Positions 30,788 through 37,365 of a DNA stretch of 37,365 bases are shown one piece after another (the first letter of the stretch is position 1; every line of letters starts with the position of its first letter). This stretch comes from Hyphomonadaceae bacterium (GTDB taxonomy: Bacteria; Pseudomonadota; Alphaproteobacteria; Caulobacterales; Hyphomonadaceae): assembly GCA_030697555.1 (NCBI GenBank), contig JAUYPV010000068.1:1-37365 (forward strand), given 5' to 3'. The notes under the pieces were generated by a model, which did not search any database, was not told where the DNA came from, and saw only the letters and a list, made by a program, of their open reading frames with translations. Made by a program: the position numbers and the translations under genes.

Positions 30788-33068
30788 CTTGGCCGGCGCT
30801 TCGGCGACGGCGCTGACGCTGGGGATTGCCGACGCTTGGGCGCAGGAGACCGAGGATCGTGTCGTTGTGACGGCCCGGCGCGTGGAAGAGCGTCTCCAGG
30901 ACGTGCCGCTTTCCGTGACGGTGATGACCGGCGCAGACTTGGAGGATGCGCAGATCTCGTCGACCGATGATCTCGACCAGATCACGCCAAGCCTGCAGTT
31001 TGCGGCCGTAGCCCCAATCTCCGGCAACAACTCCGCCTCGCAGGTGTTCATCCGCGGCATTGGCCAGACCGACCCCACCGCGGGCGTCGACCCCGGCGTG
31101 GGGCTCTATATCGACGGCGTCTATATGGGCTGGGCCGTCGGCGGCATCATGGATTTCCGCGACATCGCCAATGTCCAGGTGCTGCGCGGCCCGCAAGGCA
31201 CGCTGTTCGGCCGCAACACCATTGGCGGCGCGATCCTTATCGCGACCCAGGACCCGGGCGACACTTTCGGCGGCCAGGCGCGTGTCGCCTATGGAACCGA
31301 CAACCTCTATGAGGGCTTTGCCGCTGTCGACATTCCGATCACGAGCGAGTTCCGCACGCGCTGGACGATCGGCCGGCGCTTGCGCGATGGCTACGTCACC
31401 CGCTCGTTCGACGGCCAGGACCTGGGCGATGATGACAGTCTCACGCTGACCGGCAAGGCGATCCTGGAGCCGGCGGACTATGTCCGTTTCGAGCTGAACT
31501 TGGACTACACGCGCGAAGACGAAAACGGCACGCCGCTGGTGTTCGCCGCGATCAACAACGGCCCGCCACTGTTCACCGCCCCGCCGAACGGTGCGGCGTT
31601 CCCGCGCGTCGCCAGCTTCAACGCAGGCTGCCCGGGCATGGCGAGCCCCGCGAGCCAGGTGCCCCAGGGGCCGGATCACGATCCGCGCTGCGCCAACAAT
31701 TCCTGGAACGACGGCCCGTTCATCGCCAACGGCACATTCCCGATCGGGAGCAAGCTCGACAACTGGGGCATGGCCTTCACGGCCGACGTCGACATCACCG
31801 AGGCGATCTCGTTCAAGTCGATCACCGGCTTTCGAGAGCTCAAATGGGACGGCAGCCGGGACGCCGACAACACGCCCCTCAGAATCCTGCATACCGAATA
31901 TCACAGCGACGGCGAGCAATTCAGCCAGGAGTTCCAGCTGAACTACGTGACCGAGCCGTTCACGCTGGTCAGCGGGCTCTACTACTTCAACTCCGAAACT
32001 GTCGATGACGTGTTGGCCCATCTCGGCGTGGCGCCGCTGCCGGATCACAACGACAACACCATTACCAACGAGAATTGGGCGGCGTACTCGCAAGCCACCT
32101 ACAATGTGACGGACGCCCTGAGCATTTCCGCAGGCATCCGCTACACGGAAGAGACGAAGGGCTCCCTGCCCGGGCAGTTCAACGAGGGCAATCCGGCCAA
32201 CGTCTACGTCCTGCCCATCCTGTTCGAGCGGGACTATTCCTCAACCATCGGCTCCGCGTCCGTGAGGTATCGCTGGAACGAAGCCATGATGACCTATGCG
32301 AGTTGGTCGCAGGGGTTCAAGAGCGGCGGCTTCAACAGCCGGTTCAATGCCCCTGTTCCCGCCGACCCCGTGACAGGCGCGCCGGCGCTCACACCGCCCG
32401 CGTTCGGGCCAGAGAACGCCGAAAGCTATGAGATCGGCATCAAGCTCGATCCGGCTCCCAAATTGCGCATCAATCTGGCGGCCTTCCACACGACGTATGA
32501 CGACATCCAGCTGACCTATCGGTTCGGAGTTGCGCCCTACATCTTCAATGCCGGCGAGGCCACGATCAAAGGCTTCGAGGGCGAATTCTTTTTCGAGCCG
32601 ACCGACGATTGGACGTTAGACGCCAATTTCTCCTATCTCGACGACCAGTTCGAGAGAGTTGCGACCGTGACGTTCGGCGGCCAGCAGCCGACCTCGGTGC
32701 CGGTCACGCTCGCCAGCCAATTGCCCTACGTGCCCGAATGGCAAGGCGGCGCGGCCGCCCAGTACGCCGCGCACCTTGGGAGCTTCGTGCTCACGACACG
32801 CGGCGAGGTCGTGCATGTGGGGTCACAGTTCTTCGATACGGGGAACACGCCACAAATCGCCCAGACCGAAGACGTTACGACTTACAACGTGAGCCTCACG
32901 CTGGAGAAGGACAGCGATCCCTGGCGGCTCAAGCTCGCGTTTAGGAACCTCACCGACGAGGTCTATCCCGTGGCGGGCAATTCCTCGCTCACGACCGGCG
33001 CGGGCTATGCGGAGATAGCGTATGACCGGGGCAGCGAGACGGTGATCTCGCTCTCAACCCGGTTCTGA
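30759..33068 (+). CDS. TonB-dependent outer-membrane receptor
   Basis: 769 residues from the ATG at 30759, with AGGGGAG upstream inside pobA. The signal peptide ends at AWAQE. A TonB-box-like EDRVVVTARR follows, then the plug domain (DVPLSVTVMTGADLEDAQIS, VFIRGIGQ, GVGLYIDGVYMG, VLRGPQGTLFGRNTIGGAI). The rest is a beta-barrel with alternating aromatic strands, ending ETVISLSTRF with the terminal Phe. It is a full-length receptor of the type abundant in Caulobacterales and Sphingomonadales. The 29-bp overlap with pobA implies co-translation. The inferred job is uptake of 4-hydroxybenzoate or a larger aromatic precursor; this is not proven by sequence. Confidence 0.93.
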   Translation: MQTKLIRALSLAGASATALTLGIADAWAQETEDRVVVTARRVEERLQDVPLSVTVMTGADLEDAQISSTDDLDQITPSLQFAAVAPISGNNSASQVFIRGIGQTDPTAGVDPGVGLYIDGVYMGWAVGGIMDFRDIANVQVLRGPQGTLFGRNTIGGAILIATQDPGDTFGGQARVAYGTDNLYEGFAAVDIPITSEFRTRWTIGRRLRDGYVTRSFDGQDLGDDDSLTLTGKAILEPADYVRFELNLDYTREDENGTPLVFAAINNGPPLFTAPPNGAAFPRVASFNAGCPGMASPASQVPQGPDHDPRCANNSWNDGPFIANGTFPIGSKLDNWGMAFTADVDITEAISFKSITGFRELKWDGSRDADNTPLRILHTEYHSDGEQFSQEFQLNYVTEPFTLVSGLYYFNSETVDDVLAHLGVAPLPDHNDNTITNENWAAYSQATYNVTDALSISAGIRYTEETKGSLPGQFNEGNPANVYVLPILFERDYSSTIGSASVRYRWNEAMMTYASWSQGFKSGGFNSRFNAPVPADPVTGAPALTPPAFGPENAESYEIGIKLDPAPKLRINLAAFHTTYDDIQLTYRFGVAPYIFNAGEATIKGFEGEFFFEPTDDWTLDANFSYLDDQFERVATVTFGGQQPTSVPVTLASQLPYVPEWQGGAAAQYAAHLGSFVLTTRGEVVHVGSQFFDTGNTPQIAQTEDVTTYNVSLTLEKDSDPWRLKLAFRNLTDEVYPVAGNSSLTTGAGYAEIAYDRGSETVISLSTRF

Positions 33069-33481
33069 CGGCGCCATATGTCGAAGAAGTCTCCGGCGAA
33101 ACCACGTGGATTTCTTGGCCGAACGTTGCGGTTGAGGAACAGAGGATTGCACGATCGACGGAGAAATGTTCGCGACGAGCTATGCTGTCGTAGTCGACGC
33201 CGTGTCGCGGGTCGTGCCGGTCGATCCGCGCGCCAGGGGCTGCCCGCCACGGCCAATCCACCTTCTGGAAGACCCCTTGCGACCACCAGTTGGACCTGCA
33301 GCCAAAGGCAGTCGTGCGAGAGTGGAGTGGCGATCGTCCGAAGTGGGGCGGCATTCGGCCGTTCGACTGGTGCTTCAAACCAGCCAACGCTTCCGAGTTA
33401 TATTTCCGCCGGACATAACTATCCCCCTCTCTAAGCGGAGGTGAAAACCGCGGCCCTGCCTGCGGGAGCGCGCCCGCGCGC
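33069..33481. other. Spacer of about 410 bp with no recognised gene
   Basis: It lies between the receptor gene and the convergent prfC gene. Short open frames on both strands have no recognisable motif and no ribosome site. It may contain decayed sequence, but I cannot identify it. No clear terminator is seen for either flanking gene. Confidence 0.5.
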
Positions 33482-35080
<1,599 letters not shown>

Positions 35081-35136
35081 GGGGCGCGCTGATACCACGC
35101 CGGGGGCCGGGGTCCACCCTCCCCTCGGTGGGCCGC

Positions 35137-35523
35137 CTATCCCCGCTGGCTCGCGAGAATGTATTTCGTAACGTCGTCAATCTGATCGGGGGAAAGTATG
35201 CCGCTCATCGAGGGCATATTGCCGCCGTAAACGATGGTTCCGCGAGTGATGGTCTCCCTGATGCCGGCATAGTCGCTGCGGCTGATGGCGATTCCCCGCA
35301 CGCCAGGACCCGCGCGGCCGTGGCACTTCGCGCACATGTTGGCGAACAGGAAACCGCCGACGGCCAGTTCGTCCTGCGTGGCGGCCGGTTCCGGGTCGGG
35401 TTGCACCACGACGAAGGGCGGCGATGCATCATGAGCGGCGGCCGTCGCGGGCGCGCTGGGCGGGCCCTTCGAGACACAACCGGCGATCGCAACGAAAAGG
35501 ACGACAGCCGGGCCGGCCCTCAC
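35137..35523 (-). CDS. Lipoprotein cytochrome c
   Basis: 128 residues from a GTG at 35523 that overlaps the upstream stop (GTGA). The N-terminus is a lipoprotein signal, PAVVLFVAIAGC (lipobox IAGC, about Cys15). A Pro/Ala linker follows, then one class I cytochrome c domain: FLFANMCAKCHGRAGPG (CxxCH haem site), and YGGNMPSMSGILSPDQIDDV, whose NMPSM supplies the axial Met, and a terminal helix VTKYILASQRG. A single haem group is expected, facing the periplasm. It is the last gene of a four-gene run; its electron partner is not evident. Confidence 0.85.
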   Translation of the reverse strand: MRAGPAVVLFVAIAGCVSKGPPSAPATAAAHDASPPFVVVQPDPEPAATQDELAVGGFLFANMCAKCHGRAGPGVRGIAISRSDYAGIRETITRGTIVYGGNMPSMSGILSPDQIDDVTKYILASQRG

Positions 35524-35783
35524 ACTTTCACCTGCGCCTGCTCCATTTCGCCCATCAGCCGCTGCAGGTCTTTTTCTTCGGCCTCCATGCTGAACATCAG
35601 CTCTTCGGCCATTTTCTGCCGGCCCTGGAATCGCCGCGCCAGACGCGCCAGACGCGAAGCCCGCCAGACGAACCAGCCCGTCACCAGCGTCATCAGGAAG
35701 GCGAGCACGAGCGCTCCCGAAATCACCAGGAGGGCGATGTAGCCGACCGACTCGTCCTGCAGGTATGGGCCCAGCCAATCCAT
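35520..35783 (-). CDS. 87-residue membrane protein with coiled-coil tail
   Basis: The N-terminal region SVGYIALLVISGALVLAFLM followed by TLVTGWFVW is one long or two short membrane helices. A basic stretch (RASRLARLARRFQGRQK) and an acidic/helical tail (MFSMEAEEKDLQRLMGEMEQ) likely to form a coiled coil follow. Its stop overlaps the start of the cytochrome gene, and the upstream gene ends 15 bp away. No family is recognised. Confidence 0.75.
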   Translation of the reverse strand: MDWLGPYLQDESVGYIALLVISGALVLAFLMTLVTGWFVWRASRLARLARRFQGRQKMAEELMFSMEAEEKDLQRLMGEMEQAQVKV

Positions 35784-35798
35784 CTCAGCCGATCCCCC

Positions 35799-36077
35799 TC
35801 AGCCTATCCAAGTCTTCTCGGTGCGCCAGAACTGCTGGCCCGCCGTCTTGTGCATTCCCTGCATCTCGGTGCGCCGCGCCTTCACGCCCTTGAGGCTGGT
35901 CTTCGCCTGCACCCGCGCCTCGTCGAGCGCCTTCCTGCTCTTGCCGATCGCATCCATGGCGATCTTCATCCTGGGGATGCATTTCACGATCCACATCAGC
36001 GTGAGCAGCACGGCCAGCAGCGCCGCAGCGACGGCGGCGGTTGGCCAGTAGACCAGAAGGGCTTGTGCGTCCGCCAC
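35799..36077 (-). CDS. 92-residue membrane protein with coiled-coil tail
   Basis: GTG start at 36077. One membrane helix (WPTAAVAAALLAVLLTLMWI, about residues 11-30) is followed by a basic, helical cytoplasmic region (MKIAMDAIGKSRKALDEARV, KTSLKGVKARRTEMQGMHK). The layout mirrors the next gene product: an N-terminal helix plus a charged coiled coil. It sits 15 bp from both neighbours. No family is recognised; a membrane scaffold working with its neighbours is the simplest reading. Confidence 0.72.
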   Translation of the reverse strand: MADAQALLVYWPTAAVAAALLAVLLTLMWIVKCIPRMKIAMDAIGKSRKALDEARVQAKTSLKGVKARRTEMQGMHKTAGQQFWRTEKTWIG

Positions 36078-36092
36078 TGCCTGCCTCGCGCC

Positions 36093-37262
36093 CTATGCCG
36101 CCAGCTTCATGCCGGGCGTCGCCAGCGGCGTGTCGGCCGCATCGCCACCTTTTGCCAGCACCGGAGCGTTCATCACCTGCCAGTAATGGCGCGCGGCGTT
36201 GGCCAGCATCTCGGCGCGCTTCGCATCGCGTTCTCGCCAGCCCTTGGCCCGGAACAGACGCTTCTTGGCGATCTGCTTCATGATCCAGGCGTGCTTGAAC
36301 GCCTGATAGCTTGCCTCGGGGGTGATCTTCTCGATCTCCTCGCCGCGAATGATGATCCGCTTGGCGCGCTCCGTCCGCTCCGCGAGTTCCTTGGTCTCCA
36401 GCTTCACTTCCTGGCGCTGGGTCGCGAGCTTCTTGTTGCCGTGCAGGATGCCGCCGACGCTCCACCCGGCCAGCGCCCAGCCGACCGGCCCGGTGAAGTC
36501 GCCGATGAAATCGCCCAGCACGTCCATCGCGCCGCCGATCTCGGCCACCGCGCCACTGACATTGTTGCCGACGAGACCCGCCGCGTTCGATATCAGTCCG
36601 TCGGCCCCGCTCGAAAGATTGTGGATCTCATCGACATCTATCGAGCGCACAAGTTCGGTTGCGTCCTTGGCGACGTCCTGGTGGCCGAAGAAGTCGTCCA
36701 CCTTCCCGACGCCGCCCTCGGCTGCGTCGACGCCCTGCAGCATCGAACCGTGCATGTCGTCAGGCGAGAGCCCCGCGGTTGCGAGATGCGCGTCCTCATG
36801 GTGCGGCAGGCTCTCGAACGCCTTGTAGGCGCCCTGCGCCGCCAGCGTGCTGAGCAAAGTCTCCGCGGAAGTGATGGGCGCGCCCTCGGGCAGCACGAGG
36901 TCGACCGCGATCAGGCTCGCGCTCAGGCCCAGCAGCGACTTGTGCGAGCGCCCGCCAAACCATCCCTCGCCCTTGAACGCAGAATCGTCGAACCCGCGCT
37001 CGGCGCACAGCTTGGCCGCCTTGGCCGTATGCGGCAGCACGCGCCGCATCGATTCGATCCGCTGGATGCCGATGCGCCCCATGCTGGCGCCCGCCTGCGA
37101 TTGCAGTGTCGTGCACTTTTCCTGCACGACGTCGCGCTCCATCGAGGCGGCCTGGAAGACCGCGACGTGCTCGCTCTTGCGCTGGTTCGCGTAGTCCCGG
37201 GCCAGCTTCTTCGCCAGCCACGATCCCGCGAATATCGCCAACGCGGTTACAGGTTCGACCAT
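36093..37262 (-). CDS. 389-residue uncharacterised protein, first gene of the operon
   Basis: It starts MVEPVTALAIFAGSWLAKKL, a short hydrophobic anchor. A helical region follows (SEHVAVFQAASMERDVVQEK, IESMRRVLPHTAKAAKLCAE). A Gly/Ala-rich middle (GLISNAAGLVGNNVSGAVAE, FTGPVGWALAGWSVGGILHG) suggests a glycine-zipper membrane hairpin. A long basic coiled coil comes next (TQRQEVKLETKELAERTERA, MKQIAKKRLFRAKGWRERDA). The C-terminus is DTPLATPGMKLAA. No enzymatic motif is visible and I do not recognise the family. The zipper-like core and the small membrane partners downstream suggest a membrane-associated complex, by inference. Confidence 0.78.
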   Translation of the reverse strand: MVEPVTALAIFAGSWLAKKLARDYANQRKSEHVAVFQAASMERDVVQEKCTTLQSQAGASMGRIGIQRIESMRRVLPHTAKAAKLCAERGFDDSAFKGEGWFGGRSHKSLLGLSASLIAVDLVLPEGAPITSAETLLSTLAAQGAYKAFESLPHHEDAHLATAGLSPDDMHGSMLQGVDAAEGGVGKVDDFFGHQDVAKDATELVRSIDVDEIHNLSSGADGLISNAAGLVGNNVSGAVAEIGGAMDVLGDFIGDFTGPVGWALAGWSVGGILHGNKKLATQRQEVKLETKELAERTERAKRIIIRGEEIEKITPEASYQAFKHAWIMKQIAKKRLFRAKGWRERDAKRAEMLANAARHYWQVMNAPVLAKGGDAADTPLATPGMKLAA

Positions 37263-37365
37263 GGTATGCCCCGACGCCGCCGAGGAATATCTACTCTTGC
37301 CGATTCCCCGTTACAAGCGAGCGCAGCTGTAGCGTGCAGGCCGGCCACAGTAGTGGGCAAAACAC
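37263..37365. other. Right-edge spacer
   Basis: About 100 bp upstream of the four-gene operon. It should contain the operon promoter; no clear promoter boxes or strong ribosome site are visible. Confidence 0.4.

Noticed and set aside
30561-32093. 510-codon minus-strand frame across pobA end and the receptor gene
   Set aside because: It is antisense to two well-supported genes and has the composition of a GC-driven shadow.
33069-33481. Minus- and plus-strand frames in the spacer after the receptor gene as a decayed gene
   Set aside because: No motif, ribosome site or recognisable similarity in any frame.

Overview
The window looks like chromosomal DNA of a GC-rich alphaproteobacterium. It carries a DUF2336 protein, an RcnB-like protein, a TonB-dependent receptor tied to aromatic catabolism, and many 4-bp overlapping gene pairs. 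The receptor together with DUF2336 makes a Caulobacterales/Hyphomonadales-type lineage most likely. That placement is inference, because no rRNA or tRNA gene is present.

Layout. 1-1479: 5' end of an IS30-type transposase running off the left edge, then lspA and two small membrane proteins. 1566-4352: a GMC oxidoreductase, a decayed IS6-type transposase, a 25-residue membrane peptide and a membrane protein. 4353-5669: a repeat-bearing spacer, a PilZ protein and an unknown. 5751-7632: a hipBA-type toxin-antitoxin pair with two operator-like palindromes. 7765-9696: a truncated and a complete enoyl-CoA hydratase gene either side of an rcnB-like gene. 9697-10815: an accessory zone with a 40-bp inverted repeat, a GFA-family gene broken by an in-frame TAG, and a run of seven hairpins.

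10816-13941 is a small defence island. It holds an HNH endonuclease with a PUA/EVE-like N-terminus, a Vsr endonuclease coupled to an 80-residue protein, the C-terminal remnant of a MORC/MutL-like GHKL ATPase, and an intact, unnamed, methyltransferase-like partner. The island is visibly poorer in GC than its surroundings and contains a recombination scar at about 12390-12410.

14010-24008 is housekeeping-like: a repeat-built lipoprotein, a class A penicillin-binding protein, an old-yellow-enzyme oxidoreductase, a lipoprotein acylase of the penicillin/AHL acylase family, an ABC-F ATPase and a DUF2336 protein. 24140-28034 has a lone GmrSD-like type IV restriction protein, then a membrane LytTR regulator divergent from an acyltransferase. 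28248-33068 has a small zinc-ribbon protein and a 4-hydroxybenzoate module (pobR-like regulator, pobA, TonB-dependent receptor). 33482-37262 has prfC and a tight four-gene operon of two small membrane/coiled-coil proteins, a lipoprotein cytochrome c and a large unknown protein.

The strongest candidates for undescribed biology are the GHKL-remnant/partner/Vsr arrangement, the structure-conserving three-hairpin repeat present twice (4511-4573 and 10499-10565), and the four-gene operon at the right end.
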